Source: Desulfosarcina cetonica JCM 12296 (GTDB taxonomy: Bacteria; Desulfobacterota; Desulfobacteria; Desulfobacterales; Desulfosarcinaceae). Taken from it: a DNA stretch of 64,000 bases. Location of the stretch: assembly GCF_001311845.1 (NCBI RefSeq), contig NZ_BBCC01000001.1:50532-114531 (forward strand), given 5' to 3'. Of this stretch, positions 40,910 to 51,612 are shown piece by piece. The notes beneath the pieces were generated by a model. The model saw nothing but the letters and a program-made list of their open reading frames with translations. It ran no database searches and had not been told where the DNA came from. The translations under genes were made by a program, and so were the position numbers. Positions within the stretch are counted from its first letter, which is position 1; each line of letters begins with the position of its first letter.

Positions 40910-42136
40910 TCAGGAGAACTTATCATAGGCGATCATCTCCGGTTCGACCCCCAGGCTGTCCAACATCCCCTCCACCGCAGTGACCATCATGGGCGGGCCG
41001 CACAGGTAGTATTCGATCTCGGTGGGGTCCTTGTGTTTGCTCAAATAGGTGTCATTCAGCTGCTGGTGGATATACCCGGTCAGGCCGGTCCAGTTGTCCT
41101 CGGGCATGGGGTTGGAAAGGGCGACATGGTAGGAGAAGTTGGGGTATTGTTCGGCCAGTGAGCGGAACTCTTCGTCGAAGAACAGTTCCAGCTTGGATCG
41201 GGCGCCATACCAAAAGGAAAGCACGCGGTCGGTCTTGACCCGCTGGAGTTGGTCCAGGATCTGACTGCGCAGAGGCGCCATGCCGGCACCGCCGCCCACG
41301 AAGCACATCTCGCGGGTGGTCTCCTTCACGGAGAACTCGCCGAAAGGCCCGCTTAACGTCACCTGGTCCCCGGGCTTGAGATCGAAGATGTAGGTGGAGC
41401 CGGTGCCCGGCGGCAGGTCCTTTCTTCCCGGCGGGGGGGTGGCGATGCGAATGGTGAAGCGCAGCCGGGTGGACTCGGCCGGCGGGTTGGCCAACGAATA
41501 GGCCCGGAAAACGGGCGCCAGGTTCTTGCCGCGCAAACCCCACAGATTGAACCGGTCCCAGTCGGGGCGGTAACGCTCGGCCACCCGGATGCGGAAGTGT
41601 TCGAAAGGAATTTCGTATTCGGGGATATCGATCTGGATGTAGGCACCGGCGGTAAAATTGAGGTGCTCGTCATGATCCAGCTCGAGGACCAAATCCTTGA
41701 TGAAGGTGGCCACGTTGTCGTTGGAAACCACGGTGGCCGTGTATTTCTTGACCGAGAAAATTTCGTCGGGAATACGGATACGCAGCGGCTCCTTGACCTT
41801 CATCTGACAGGCCAGGCGGATGTTATCCTGACGTTCCTTGCGCGAAAGATGGGCCAGTTCGGTGGGCAGCGGCCCCCTTGAGCCTTCCTCGATTTTGCAC
41901 TTGCACATCCCGCAGGCACCTCCACCACCGCAACCCGATGGAATGAAGATCCCGTTGGCCGACAGGGCCGAAAGCAAGGTGTTGCCGGCCGGCGCCGCAA
42001 TGCTCTTTTCTTCGTCACCGTTGATGACGATCCGGTTGGTGCCCTTCTGGACCACCTTGGCCTCTACAAAGAGCAGCAGTCCCACCAAAATCAGGATCAC
42101 CGCGAGAAAAACCGTGATTCCCACAATGTAGATCAA
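40910..42136 (-). CDS. nqrF: Na+-translocating NADH-quinone reductase subunit F
   Basis: NADH-oxidising subunit of 408 residues. One N-terminal membrane helix is followed by a 2Fe-2S ferredoxin domain (GCGGGGACGMCKCKI), then FAD-binding (FRAYSLANPP) and NADH-binding domains (MCFVGGGAGMAPLRSQ, YYLCGPPMM). This is the electron entry point of the pump, on the cytoplasmic side. Last gene of nqrABCDEF, 15 bases from nqrE. Confidence 0.95.
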   Translation of the reverse strand: MIYIVGITVFLAVILILVGLLLFVEAKVVQKGTNRIVINGDEEKSIAAPAGNTLLSALSANGIFIPSGCGGGGACGMCKCKIEEGSRGPLPTELAHLSRKERQDNIRLACQMKVKEPLRIRIPDEIFSVKKYTATVVSNDNVATFIKDLVLELDHDEHLNFTAGAYIQIDIPEYEIPFEHFRIRVAERYRPDWDRFNLWGLRGKNLAPVFRAYSLANPPAESTRLRFTIRIATPPPGRKDLPPGTGSTYIFDLKPGDQVTLSGPFGEFSVKETTREMCFVGGGAGMAPLRSQILDQLQRVKTDRVLSFWYGARSKLELFFDEEFRSLAEQYPNFSYHVALSNPMPEDNWTGLTGYIHQQLNDTYLSKHKDPTEIEYYLCGPPMMVTAVEGMLDSLGVEPEMIAYDKFS

Positions 42137-42151
42137 GGCAAACTCCTTTGC

Positions 42152-42760
42152 TTACAGCGTAATGCCCGAAAAGAGCATGAAGCCCATGGCCATCAGGCCG
42201 GTCATGATCATGGTGATGCCAAAGCCTTCCAGCCCTTTGGGCACATCGGCGTAACGCATCTTGATGCGGATGGCCGCCATGGAAACGATCGCCATGAGCC
42301 AGCCAACACCGGAGCCGAAGCCAAAGACCACCGTCTCGACAAAGCTGTAATCCCGCTCGACCATGAACAGGGATGCCCCCAGGATGGCACAGTTGACCGC
42401 GATCAGCGGCAGAAAAACACCCAGGGCATTGTACAACACCGGCGAATAGCGGTCGATGACCATCTCGACCATCTGAACGATGGCGGCGATAACGGCGATA
42501 AAGGTAATGAACTTCAAGAAGCTCAGATCAACCGAACCCAGGCCGGCCCAGCGCAACGCCCCGGGAGAAAGCAGGTAATGAAACACCAACCAGTTCACCG
42601 GCGCGGTGATGGAGAGCACGAAAACCACGGCAAATCCCAAACCGATGGCCGTGTCCATGTTTTTGGAAACGGCCACGAAGGAGCACATCCCCAGAAAGTA
42701 AGAGAGCAGGATATTGCCCACGAATACCGAATTGAGAAACAGACCGATCAGGTTTTCCAT
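42152..42760 (-). CDS. nqrE: Na+-translocating NADH-quinone reductase subunit E
   Basis: Integral membrane protein of about 202 residues with six membrane helices. The N-terminus [20 protein letters not shown] and the [19 protein letters not shown] segment are typical. The conserved Cys in FLGMCSF is one ligand of the intramembrane iron centre shared with NqrD. I chose the ATG at 42760, which gives the standard N-terminus. Confidence 0.93.
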   Translation of the reverse strand: MENLIGLFLNSVFVGNILLSYFLGMCSFVAVSKNMDTAIGLGFAVVFVLSITAPVNWLVFHYLLSPGALRWAGLGSVDLSFLKFITFIAVIAAIVQMVEMVIDRYSPVLYNALGVFLPLIAVNCAILGASLFMVERDYSFVETVVFGFGSGVGWLMAIVSMAAIRIKMRYADVPKGLEGFGITMIMTGLMAMGFMLFSGITL

Positions 42761-42765
42761 ATGCC

Positions 42766-43383
42766 CTACCCTTTCATCAGACTTTTCTGCAACCATACCA
42801 AAAGGCCGATGATGATAAAGGCCGCCGGTGCCAGCTGCATGAACCCCATGTTCATGTACCCGGCATCGTAGAACGTCTGGGGCACGATGGCGAAACCAAA
42901 CAGCTTGCCCGCGCCGAACAGCTCGCGGATAAAGGCCACGATCACCAGGACCGATCCATAGCCGGCACCATTGCCCAGACCGTCCATGAACGACCGGATC
43001 GGCGGGTTTCCCAGGGCATAGGTTTCCGCCCGCCCCATGACGATGCAGTTGGTGATGATGAGCCCGACGAAAACGGAAAGCTGTTTACTGATGTCATAGA
43101 AGAACGCCCGCAGGACTTCGTCGGCCAGGATCACCAGAGAGGCGATGACGGAGAGTTCCACGATCATGCGCACGTTGCGGGGAATCACCTTGCGCATGGC
43201 GGAGAGGGTCAGGCTTGAGAAAGCCGTGACCAGAGTCATGGCCAGGGCCATCACCACGGCGGTGTTGAGCTGAACGGTTACGGCCAGGGCCGAACAGATT
43301 CCCAGGCTCTGGATGAAGACCGGGTTGTTCTTGACGATCGGCTCGGAAAAGGCCTTGAAGGTTTGGGATTGGCTGATTTTCAT
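42766..43383 (-). CDS. nqrD: Na+-translocating NADH-quinone reductase subunit D
   Basis: Integral membrane protein of about 205 residues, homologous to NqrE and Rnf[19 protein letters not shown] near the N-terminus and [15 protein letters not shown] are conserved, with Cys residues positioned for the intramembrane iron centre. ATG at 43383; a TTG two codons upstream is also possible. It lies between nqrC and nqrE. Confidence 0.93.
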   Translation of the reverse strand: MKISQSQTFKAFSEPIVKNNPVFIQSLGICSALAVTVQLNTAVVMALAMTLVTAFSSLTLSAMRKVIPRNVRMIVELSVIASLVILADEVLRAFFYDISKQLSVFVGLIITNCIVMGRAETYALGNPPIRSFMDGLGNGAGYGSVLVIVAFIRELFGAGKLFGFAIVPQTFYDAGYMNMGFMQLAPAAFIIIGLLVWLQKSLMKG

Positions 43384-43434
43384 GGTCAACGGATTACTCG
43401 TCAGAGGTTATGGATAAGGGTGGCATCACCCGTT

Positions 43435-44144
43435 TCAACTGCCGGCCGGCAGGCTCACCGGCCCCTTGCGAAAGGCCTTGGCCAGTGGTTCGTACTTCCG
43501 CAAAACCGATTTCAGGCCGGCGGTAAGAAACTTGCCGGTCAACGAAGCACCAGAAATGCCGTCCACATAGTTGTCCTGGCGGTCCTTGGGAATAACCTCG
43601 GCCACCTTGCCCTTGGCGATCCCCACGGAGACGAAATCGCCCGCCTTATCGACGATCTTCTTGCCCACAAAGTTTTTCTGGAACCAGGGTTTTTCGATTT
43701 CACCGCCCAGTCCCGGGGTTTCGTTTTGGCTGTAGACGGAAAACCCGGCGACGGTCTTGCCGTCATTTTCGATAGCCATGTAGCCGTGAATTTTGCCCCA
43801 CAACCCACTGGAATCCACCGGCACGATATACGCTTTCGGATGATTCGCCTTGACATAGAAGCAGACCGGCAGCCCGGCGCCGGCCTTGTCCGCCGGAACG
43901 ACGCGGCCGGTACCGGCCATGTCGTAGCAACGAATGTTCGCATCGTAGCGCCGCTCGATCTCGGCGGCGGACATGGATGCACCGGCCTTGATCAGGCCCA
44001 CGCTTTTCAGAATGTTTTTTGCCGGTCAACGGCCACGTTGCGCAATTTGCGCGCCTTGAGGCCGCTGGCCGCGCCGGTCAGCAAGAGCGCGCAAACCAAA
44101 GCCACAACCGCCGTGAAGACGATGGATTTCAATTGATCAGACAT
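43435..44144 (-). CDS. nqrC: Na+-translocating NADH-quinone reductase subunit C (one frameshift)
   Basis: Flavoprotein subunit with one N-terminal membrane helix and a periplasmic FMN domain, about 236 residues. The first 45 residues (from MSDQLKSIVFTAVVALV) lie in a different frame from the rest. Adding one A to the six-A run (44015-44020) continues to RQKNILKSVGLIKAGAS. The covalent FMN site reads DGISGASLTG, with Ser where many NqrC proteins have Thr. The start overlaps the nqrB stop by eight bases. Confidence 0.9.
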
Positions 44145-45329
44145 TGGGCACCCTTTTTCTCAGCCGCGCCTTAATGACAAAATGGTCGATCAGCGGGGCA
44201 AAGATGTTCATGAACAAAATGGCCAGCATGGTCCCCTCCGGATAAGCCGGATTGAAAACCCGGATCATCAGGGTCAGTGCCCCGATGATAAAACCGTAGA
44301 TCCAGCGTGACAGGTTCATTCCCGGTGCCGAAACCGGATCGGTGGCCATGTAGACGATGCCGAAGGCGAAACCGCCCATGACCAGGTGCCAAAAGGGGTT
44401 CACGGAAAACAACGGTGCCGCTTGCCCGCCGGAGGAAAGATTGAGCAGGTACCCGGGATAGGCCACGGCCAGCATCCCCAGCACGCCGCCGAGCATGATG
44501 CGGTAGTTGGCCACGCCGGTAACGAGCAGAAAAATGGCCCCGACAAGAATCATCAGCGTCGAGGTTTCACCCACGCTGCCCGACAGGTTGCCCATGAAAA
44601 GGCGCCCGAAGGTGTAGCCGGCATGGGTCAGAACCTGCGTCACCGATTCGCCGGAAGCGGCCAGGGAGGTGAGCGCCAGGGGTGTTGCGGCGGTAACCGC
44701 ATCCACGGCCTGTCCGCCCACCTTTTGGACCGCGGTCCAGACCCGGTCACCGGACATGTTGACCGGATAGGCGAAGAAGAGAAAGGCGCGTCCGGTCAAG
44801 GCCGGATTGAGGACGTTGCGCCCCGTCCCACCGAACACCTCTTTTCCGATCACCACGCCAAAACTGATGCCAACGGCACCTGCCACAAGGGAATGGAGGG
44901 CGGCAGGGTCATGGGAAACAAAAGCCCGGTGACCAGAAAGCCTTCGCTGATCTTGTGATTGCGCACGGAGGCGAAGAGGATCTCCCAAAAGAGTCCCACG
45001 GCATAGGAAACCACCAGCATGGGCAAGACGACCCAGGCACCGCGATACATGGATGCCAGGATGCTGACGTCCAGCCCGGTTGCAACACCGGCCTGGTATC
45101 CGGTATTGTAAATACCGTAAAAAAACGGTGGCAGCAGCGCGATAATCACGAAGGTCATGAAGCGTTTCAGATCGAGACTGTCGCGGATGTGGGCATCGGC
45201 CCGGGTCGGCAGGGCCGGAGCAAAGGCCACGGTCTCGATGGCATCGAACAGGGGATGCAATTTTGCCAGCCGGCCACCGGATGCAAAGACAGGCCGGGCG
45301 ACATCAAAAAGATATTTGAGGGATTTCAT
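44137..45329 (-). CDS. nqrB: Na+-translocating NADH-quinone reductase subunit B (one frameshift)
   Basis: Multi-helix membrane subunit of about 397 residues carrying covalent FMN and the quinone site. The N-terminal half (RDSLDLKRFMTFVIIALLPP) and C-terminal half (GKEVFGGTGRNVLNPALTGRA) sit in different frames. One base added at 44876-44877 gives LWQVAVGISFGVVIGKE. DAVTAATPLAL resembles the flavinylation motif. It starts 30 bases after nqrA. Confidence 0.92.
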
Positions 45330-45359
45330 TCGTCTGGGTTCTACCTTGCGGGTAATAAG

Positions 45360-46700
45360 TTACAGGGTCTCCTTGTGGTATTGCGCTTTGGCGGCGCGAA
45401 ACACCTCCCTAAGCTCGATCTTGGACGGACAGGCGTACGTACACAGGCCGCACTCGGCGCAGTCCAGCAAACCATGGGCCAGGGCCTCCTCCACCTCATC
45501 GGCCACCAGACACTTCATGGCAAACTGGGGCAGGATGTCCACCGGACAGATCCGCGCGCAGGTACCACAGTTGACGCAGGCGCGCGCCTCGCCATGTTGG
45601 CCACAATCCATAGGCAGGGCCGACTTGTGCAGGGCCGAGAGGAAGGCGGTGGAATAGCTGGGCTTATTGAATCCCGGACGGATGAAGGCAAACGGTTCCT
45701 CGCGGTCACCGTCGTCGATCAGGTTCAGGGCGTTCTGGTAAAATCCCATGTAGCGTCGGCACCGGCGGCAAAACCGCTGAACACGCCCCCCACGATGTAG
45801 CGCGCGGCCGACGGCTTGACGAGCGATGTACCGGCGAGCAGCGCAAGGGGAATCCCGGCGCGGGTGAGAACGTGTCCCGTCTCGGGAGCCATGCTGCCGC
45901 CCACGGAAACAGTGCGCGACACTGGATAGCAACCGGTCGTGATGAACTGGCCCAAAAGGGCCACATCCTGCCCGTCGATGAACCAGGCCCGGTTCTCGGC
46001 GGTTCCCTTTTTAGTGCGGTACAGCTGGACCGCCGGGTTTCCCGTCGGGTACGGCCCGGAGAAGTGTTGGACCGTCACGCCCCCGGGAACCGCTGCGGCC
46101 ACGGCGGCATCGCCGGTAATATGGACGGCCACGCGCTGGCACAGGTTGCCAAGCAGGTCCATGCCGGCAGCAAAGGCGGCCTGCCGATCACTGAGGTAAA
46201 CCGCGGGCTCGGGGGCAAAGGGCTCGTCATCCCCCAGGCGGACGATGATCACCGGCGGGGTTGTATCGGGATCGGCCAAATCCATGAACGGCAGCGCGCG
46301 CAGGAAAGGCCACATCCCCCGGCCAGCAAAAGCGCAACCAGCTCTTCCCGGGAAATTGCCGCTACCCCTTCGGCCGGCGGCACGGCAATCGTTTCGCATT
46401 TTTCCTCGGCATCGAGGAGAATGACGATTTTTCGATGACGCGCCGGGGGCCAAAAACGATGCGCGTCACCGTGCCGCCACCGGGGGAAGGGAAACGAATG
46501 CGCGGATTGCGTTTATCCTCGAAAAGTGGCGTACCGATGGCCACCGTATCCCCCTCCTGAACCAGCAGTCGGGGCTTGATGAAAGGGATATGTCGCGGGA
46601 CCATGCCCACATGGCGGGGTTTTTCCAGCTCACGCAACTGTCGTGCGGGGATACCGGCAATTTTGGGCGAAAACCCCTTTTTCAGGTGAATGGCGTTCAT
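45360..46700 (-). CDS. nqrA: NqrA-like subunit with two RnfC-type 4Fe-4S motifs (three frameshifts)
   Basis: Reconstructed length is about 447 residues. The N-terminus (HLKKGFSPKIAGIPA, LLVQEGDTVAIGTPLFEDK) and the core (FSGPYPTGNPAVQ) match NqrA/RnfC. The C-terminus has CVNCGTCARICP and CAECGLCTYACP, two complete 4Fe-4S motifs. The Vibrio NqrA, from memory, keeps only a remnant of them. Frames break at 46428-46432 (one A missing on the coding strand), 46316-46320 (one G missing) and 45750-45755 (one base). The repaired joins read RRVIEKIVILLDAEEKCE, LLLAGGMWPFLRAL and GADAYMGFYQNALN. First gene of the operon. Confidence 0.9.
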
Positions 46701-47098
46701 CCGCTAACCTTGATTGTGACGCACCGGGTGCGCTGTTGAAAAACGATTTTGACGGTTGACCGTGACGGTATGACAAGATGATACGGCGGCAGGCCGCCTT
46801 TCCCGTGGGAACCGACACGCGACGTTCAAAAGGCAAAACGCATACCATCAACAAGGCATACTGAGAATTAAGGTATGATATTTAACGAGTTCGTTTGAAT
46901 CGGCCCCATTCTGCCATGTTTTCCTCACTGCTGCAAGCCATGATCCATCGACCCACGCATGTCCGCAGGGTAACCTGCATTTGGTTTATTGTTAATTTTT
47001 TTCAAGGCTGAAATCCAAATGCGGTTAGCCGGTGGCTGTCCGCGCATCCTCTTGACATATGCTCGATTTCGGCTTAGGACAAAATCAGACCTACAACC
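46701..47098. other. Divergent spacer between nqrA and the Fur-family gene
   Basis: I see no convincing gene in these 398 bases. The region must contain the nqr promoter on the minus strand and the regulator promoter on the plus strand (see 47052-47080). It is more AT-rich than its neighbours. No clear Fur or PerR box was recognised. Confidence 0.4.
47052..47080 (+). promoter_or_regulatory. Possible promoter of the Fur/PerR-type regulator
   Basis: TTGACA at 47052-47057 is a perfect -35 box. TAGGAC follows after a 17-base spacer at 47075-47080, a weak -10 box. The start codon lies 18 bases further on, so the leader would be very short. Confidence 0.4.
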
Positions 47099-47533
47099 GT
47101 GGAACGTGTAACCGTGGCAACCGATAAAAAAACACGCATGACCCAACAACGACGCGTGATCCTCGAAGAGATTCGGCGCTACAACAACCACCCCGCCGCC
47201 GACGAAATTTATGAACGGGTGCGCAAGCGCCTACCGCGTATCAGCCTGGGGACGGTGTATCGAAATCTCGAGGTTCTCTGTGAATTGGGCGAAATTCAGT
47301 GTCTGGTACTCTCCGGCGCCATGAAGCGCTATGATGGTGTGGCAAAGAAACATTACCACATTCGCTGCGTCGGTTGCGGCCGGGTCGACGACGCCCCCAT
47401 TGCACCGCTCAACGAACTCGAAGACGATCTTTACGGCACCACGGTTTTTGAAATTATCGGCCACAACCTGGAGTTTACCGGCTTGTGTCCGGAATGTTCG
47501 CGGCAACGCGCCCAACACAAGGCCGCCGGCTGA
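47099..47533 (+). CDS. Fur-family regulator, PerR-like
   Basis: A metal-dependent repressor of 144 residues. The winged HTH (RISLGTVYRNLEVLCELGEI) is followed by a dimerisation domain with HYHIRCVGCG and CPEC (structural zinc). RYDG before HYH, and DD after the CxxC, fit the Asp/His metal site of PerR better than Fur. Regulation of peroxide defence is supported by the downstream thiol-peroxidase genes, but this is inference. GTG start at 47099; another GTG at 47114 is possible. Confidence 0.82.
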   Translation: MERVTVATDKKTRMTQQRRVILEEIRRYNNHPAADEIYERVRKRLPRISLGTVYRNLEVLCELGEIQCLVLSGAMKRYDGVAKKHYHIRCVGCGRVDDAPIAPLNELEDDLYGTTVFEIIGHNLEFTGLCPECSRQRAQHKAAG

Positions 47534-47854
47534 CGGCAACCCGAATCCACCCTCTCCATCGTTTTGTTTTAAGATACAATTGTGTGTCAAATTAAAAATG
47601 AGACAAAATTGGGATTGATGCCCCGTGAAGCGGGCCGCGATGTCAAGGCTGAGCCCCAACCGGTTACGTGATATTGTCCGGTCCTGGTGGGCACTGCCTT
47701 GACGCCGAACCCGGAGCACCGCGGGCGCTGATTGAAGCGGCTGAAAATACCGAAGGATCGCTGGCATACATATTGCTTTTTCGACTCCGGAACATCTTCG
47801 CCTGCGATTCGAAATCAATCATTATATTCATCCGAGACAGAAACGAGGTGGCCT
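47534..47854. other. Spacer before citrate synthase, no gene seen
   Basis: These 321 bases hold no open frame that I trust and no recognisable RNA gene. The first 100 bases are AT-rich and probably carry the citrate synthase promoter; TACAAT near 47572 could be a -10 box. Confidence 0.35.
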
Positions 47855-49019
47855 ATGGAAGCTTGCAAACCCGTTATCAACACAGGATTAAGGGGCGTCA
47901 CGATTGCCAGCACGAAAATCAGCGACGTCAATGGGGCCGAGGGGAAACTGATTTATCGGGGTTACTTGGTCAAGGATCTGGCCGGCAAGACCACCTTCGA
48001 GGAAGTGGTCCACCTGCTTTTGTTCGAACACCTGCCCAATCACCAGGAACTCGACAGCATCCGCCGGCAGATCGCCGAACAGCGCGCCGTTCCGGCTGAA
48101 ATTCTCAGCGCCATGCAGCAAATGCCCAAGGATGCCCTGCCCATGGATGTGCTCCAGGCAACCGTCCCCATGCTGGCGAGCTATGATCCCGATATCCGCA
48201 AGACCGATGTCGAAAGCACCGGCCGCATGGCCATCCGCCTGATCGCCAAATTCCCCACCATCGTGGCGGCCTGGGATCGAATCCGTAACGGCAAGCTCCC
48301 ATCGATCCGGACGCGGCCTGAGCCAGGCGGCCAACTTTTTGTATATGCTCAGCGGCAATGTCCCGGATGAAGAGTTGACCCACTTTTTCGACACCTGCCT
48401 GGTGCTCCACGCCGAACATTCGTTCAATGCGTCCACCTTTGCCGCCCGTGAAGTCGCTTCCACCAAGGCTCATATCTACGCGGCGGTGGCCGCCGGCGTC
48501 GGCTCCCTTTCGGGACCGCTGCACGGCGGCGCCAACACCCGCGTGATGCAGATGCTCCTGGCGATCGGTGACGTCGGCAAGGTAGACGACTACGTGGCCA
48601 GCATCCTGGACACGGGCGGTGTGATCATGGGGCTGGGGCATGCCGTCTACCAGGTGGACGATCCCCGGGCCCATATTCTGGCACCCATGTCCCAGGCCAT
48701 GGGGAAACGCGCCGGCGACACCCGCTGGTATGATCTCTCCAAAGCGCTGGAGATCAAGGGCAAGGAAGCCTTCAAACAACGCAAAGGCAAGGATATCTTT
48801 GTCAACGTCGATTTCTACAGCGCCTCGCTCTACTACTACATGGGCATCGCCGTGGATCTGTTCACACCGATCTTCGCCATTTCGCGCATCGCCGGCTGGA
48901 CCGCCCATGTGATCGAGGAGCAATTCGGCGGCGCGTCGGCCAAGCCAACGCTCTATCGCCCGGAATCCGATTACATTGGGGATTATTGCGGACCGATGAA
49001 TGCGCCTTTGTGCCGATGA
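47855..49019 (+). CDS. gltA: Citrate synthase (two frameshifts)
   Basis: Si-type citrate or 2-methylcitrate synthase of about 388 residues, joining acetyl-CoA (or propionyl-CoA) to oxaloacetate. GLRGVTIASTKISDVNG opens the protein. Catalytic regions are LHAEHSFNAS, SGPLHGGANTRVMQML and LGHAVYQVDDPRA, with the Asp in NVDFYSAS. The frame breaks twice. One C added at 48298-48300 and one G at 48315-48316 give LPIDPDAGLSQAANFLYMLSG. The ATG at 47855 has GAGGTGG just upstream. The enzyme could run the oxidative TCA cycle of a complete oxidiser. Confidence 0.92.
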
Positions 49020-49048
49020 AGGATAGATAGCGCCTATCCGTCAAGGAC

Positions 49049-49079
49049 TGAACTGGCCCGCTTGACAAGCGCCGGTTCA
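49049..49079. promoter_or_regulatory. Hairpin between citrate synthase and the rubredoxin gene
   Basis: TGAACTGGC pairs with GCCGGTTCA (one G-T pair) around an inner stem CGCTT/AAGCG. No T-run follows, so it may be a weak terminator or an mRNA-processing structure. Confidence 0.4.
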
Positions 49080-49121
49080 GGATGGATACCACCCACTAAC
49101 AGATGAGGATCGAAGTAAACG

Positions 49122-49991
49122 ATGACAAGATGGAAATGCACGGCCTGCGGTTACGTTCACACCGGTGACGCACCGCCCGAGAAATGCCCGGTCTGCGGTG
49201 CCCCAAAAGATCGGTTTGTCGAAGTCGACGACGACGGCACGCCCAAATCGGCGCCCACCCCACCCGCCGAGGAGAAGATCGCCGAACCCGAACAGACGAT
49301 GAAAAAATGGAAGTGCACGGTCTGCGGCTACATTCATACCGGCCCCGAGCCGCCTGAAAAATGCCCGGTCTGCGGCGCACCCAAAAATCGGTTTGTCGAG
49401 GTCACCGACGACAGCGCGCCCAAACCCGTGCCAGCCGAGACAGCTGACGGGCCCGGACCGAAAAATACGCCCGCAGAGGCAGCATCGGAGGACGAAACTG
49501 CCGGCCAGGGCCAGATCGACGCAGCGAATGCCCCCGCCTGGTTCAGGGGTCCAAAATACCGGATGCTGTTCGATATGCTCACCAAGTTCCATGGTCATCC
49601 GATCAGCGTTCACATTCCCAACGGCCTGCTTCCCGTTGCCGTGCTTTTTGTTTTCCTGTCCGCCATCTTCAGTATCAACGGCATGGCCATGGCGGCGGTC
49701 TACAATCTGGGGGTTGTTGCCCTGTCCATGCCATTGGTGCTGTTCACCGGCTGGGTGGACTGGCAAAACCGATTCAATGGCGCCCGAACCCATGTCTTTA
49801 ACGTCAAAATTGCCTGCGGGATCACCGTTACGGTCACGTCCTGGATTCTTTTCATCTGGCTATTGATCAGCCCGGAGGTCGTGACCACCGGGCAGGCACC
49901 GCGGGTTGCCTTTTTCGTGATCAATCTTATCATGCTGGGAGCCGCGGCAACCGCCGGCTGGTACGGCGGCAAGCTGGTTTTTAGAGAATAA
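49122..49991 (+). CDS. Tandem rubredoxin-like domains fused to a DUF2231-like membrane domain
   Basis: A 289-residue protein. Two near-identical rubredoxin-like modules occupy about residues 3-35 and 62-95, each with CxxCGYxHTG and CPVCGAPK(D/N)RFVEV. A Pro/Ala/Glu-rich linker of about 50 residues follows. The C-terminal part (about 145-289) has [18 protein letters not shown] and four membrane helices, resembling DUF2231 membrane proteins. The layout suggests a membrane-tethered electron carrier with two iron sites on the cytoplasmic face. The next gene, the AhpF-like reductase, starts 13 bases later and is a plausible partner. Confidence 0.85.
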   Translation: MTRWKCTACGYVHTGDAPPEKCPVCGAPKDRFVEVDDDGTPKSAPTPPAEEKIAEPEQTMKKWKCTVCGYIHTGPEPPEKCPVCGAPKNRFVEVTDDSAPKPVPAETADGPGPKNTPAEAASEDETAGQGQIDAANAPAWFRGPKYRMLFDMLTKFHGHPISVHIPNGLLPVAVLFVFLSAIFSINGMAMAAVYNLGVVALSMPLVLFTGWVDWQNRFNGARTHVFNVKIACGITVTVTSWILFIWLLISPEVVTTGQAPRVAFFVINLIMLGAAATAGWYGGKLVFRE

Positions 49992-50003
49992 GGAGATTCA
50001 GCC

Positions 50004-51612
50004 ATGAATCAGCAACACGATATCGATGACGCCCAGATGCAACAGATGCAGATGGAATTGAGCCGCATCCTGAGCGGCCTGAAACATGAAATTCCCATTT
50101 TCCTCTTTACCCAAAGCGGGAAGAACGATGTATTCAACGATGCCGCCCGACAGGCGCTACGGTTTTTCAGACAGCTGACCGATAAGATCGTCCTGCGGGA
50201 GTTCGACCTCAGCCACGACAAGGCCCGGGAAATGGGGATCGACCATTCACCCACCCTGGTTTTCGATCCCGAGCGCTACAACATCCGTTGGCTGGGCGCA
50301 CCGCTGGGCGAAGAGGGTCGTATTTTCCTGGAAGTCCTCCTGCGCATCGGAACGGGCAAGAGTGATCTCAGCGAAGCGGCCATGGACGTATTGAAGCGGT
50401 TGGATCAACCCCGCCAGGTCAAGATTTTCGTCAGCGCTTCCTGTCCGTACTGCCCCCAGCAGGCATTGAACGCCCTTAAAACCGCCGTGGCCAAGCCCGA
50501 CACGGTCTCCCTGGAAATCATTGACATCCAGGCCAATACCGATCTGGCCGATCAGTATGGTGCCCATTCGGTCCCCCAGGCCTTTGCCAACGATATGCTC
50601 ATCGCCCTGCGCCCAGACCGAAGAGCTGTTCGTTGCCTCCCTGGACAAAATGACCCAGCAGACGGTCTTCATTCCCGAAAGCGATGCGGCCGAGGTGGAA
50701 TGCCAGCTGGTGATCATCGGCGGCGGCCCGGCCGGATTGACTGCCGGCATCTACGCGGCCCGCAGCGGTCTGAAATCCGTGGTGGTCGAAAAGGGTGTTC
50801 TGGGTGGCCAAGTGGCCCTCACCCCGGTGGTGGAGAACTATCCGGGCATGAAGCAGGTGGGTGGCAAAACCCTGGTGGATATCATGGTTACCCATGCCCT
50901 GGAATATGTGGATATCTTTCCCGGAGAGGAAGTCGTCGACATCATCCCCGGCCAGCCGCACATCGTTCAGACCAGCCGCCGAAAATTCAAGACCCAGGCG
51001 GTTCTTTTGGCCACCGGGGCAACCCACCGCAACCTGGGCGTACCCGGCGAAGCCAAATTCGCCGGCCGTGGCGTGAGCTATTGCGCCACCTGTGACGGGC
51101 CGCTCTTCCGCGACAAACGGGTATTCATGGTCGGCGGCGGCAACAGCGCCGCTACCGAGGCCCTGTACCTGCACAACATGGGCGTCAATGTCACCCTGGT
51201 GCACCGCCGCGACCGTCTCAAGGCCCAGGATGTGTTGATTCACCAGCTGCTCGACAACGGGATTCCGATCCGCTATAACACCGAGGTCAAGGAAATCATC
51301 GGCGAGAACCGGGTCACCCAGGTGGTCCTGCTGGATAACACCACCGGTACGACCACCACCGAAGCGGCCGACGGGGTTTTTCTGGCCATCGGCTACGACC
51401 CGGCCGTTGACCTGGCCCGCAAGGTGGGCCTTGCGTTGACCGAAGAGGGATATATCAAGCACGAGGAATTCCGCACCAACATTCCGGGGATTTATGTCGC
51501 CGGCGATGTCACCGGTGGTTCCAAACAGATCGTCACCGCCGCCGGCTACGGTTCCGAGGCGGCCCTGGCGGTATTCGAAGACATCATTAATCCGTATTGG
51601 AAAAAGGCATGA
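50004..51612 (+). CDS. AhpF-like fusion: two thioredoxin folds plus thioredoxin reductase (frameshift)
   Basis: Reconstructed to about 536 residues. Residues 1-105 form a thioredoxin fold without a CxxC. Residues 110-210 form a second one with SASCPYCPQQ. A flavin reductase follows: IIGGGPAGLTAGIYAA (FAD), SYCATCDGPLF (redox disulfide) and FMVGGGNSAATEA (NAD(P)H). This is the AhpF layout, which reduces a peroxiredoxin. The frame breaks at 50609-50614 before AQTEELFVASL; two bases appear to be missing. AAGGAG precedes the start. The end overlaps the thioesterase by four bases, and bcp follows, so Bcp is a likely substrate. Confidence 0.88.

Noticed and set aside
40910..46700. Reading the operon as rnf because subunit A has ferredoxin motifs
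   Set aside because: NqrF with 2Fe-2S, FAD and NADH domains is present, there is no RnfB, and gene order follows nqrABCDEF.
46925..47191. Minus-strand frame of 88 codons overlapping the Fur-family gene
   Set aside because: It is antisense to a clear gene and has no family features.
47677..47730. G/C-rich stretch that looked at first like a small structural RNA
   Set aside because: It lacks the conserved loops of SRP RNA or 5S rRNA and has no clear stem pattern.
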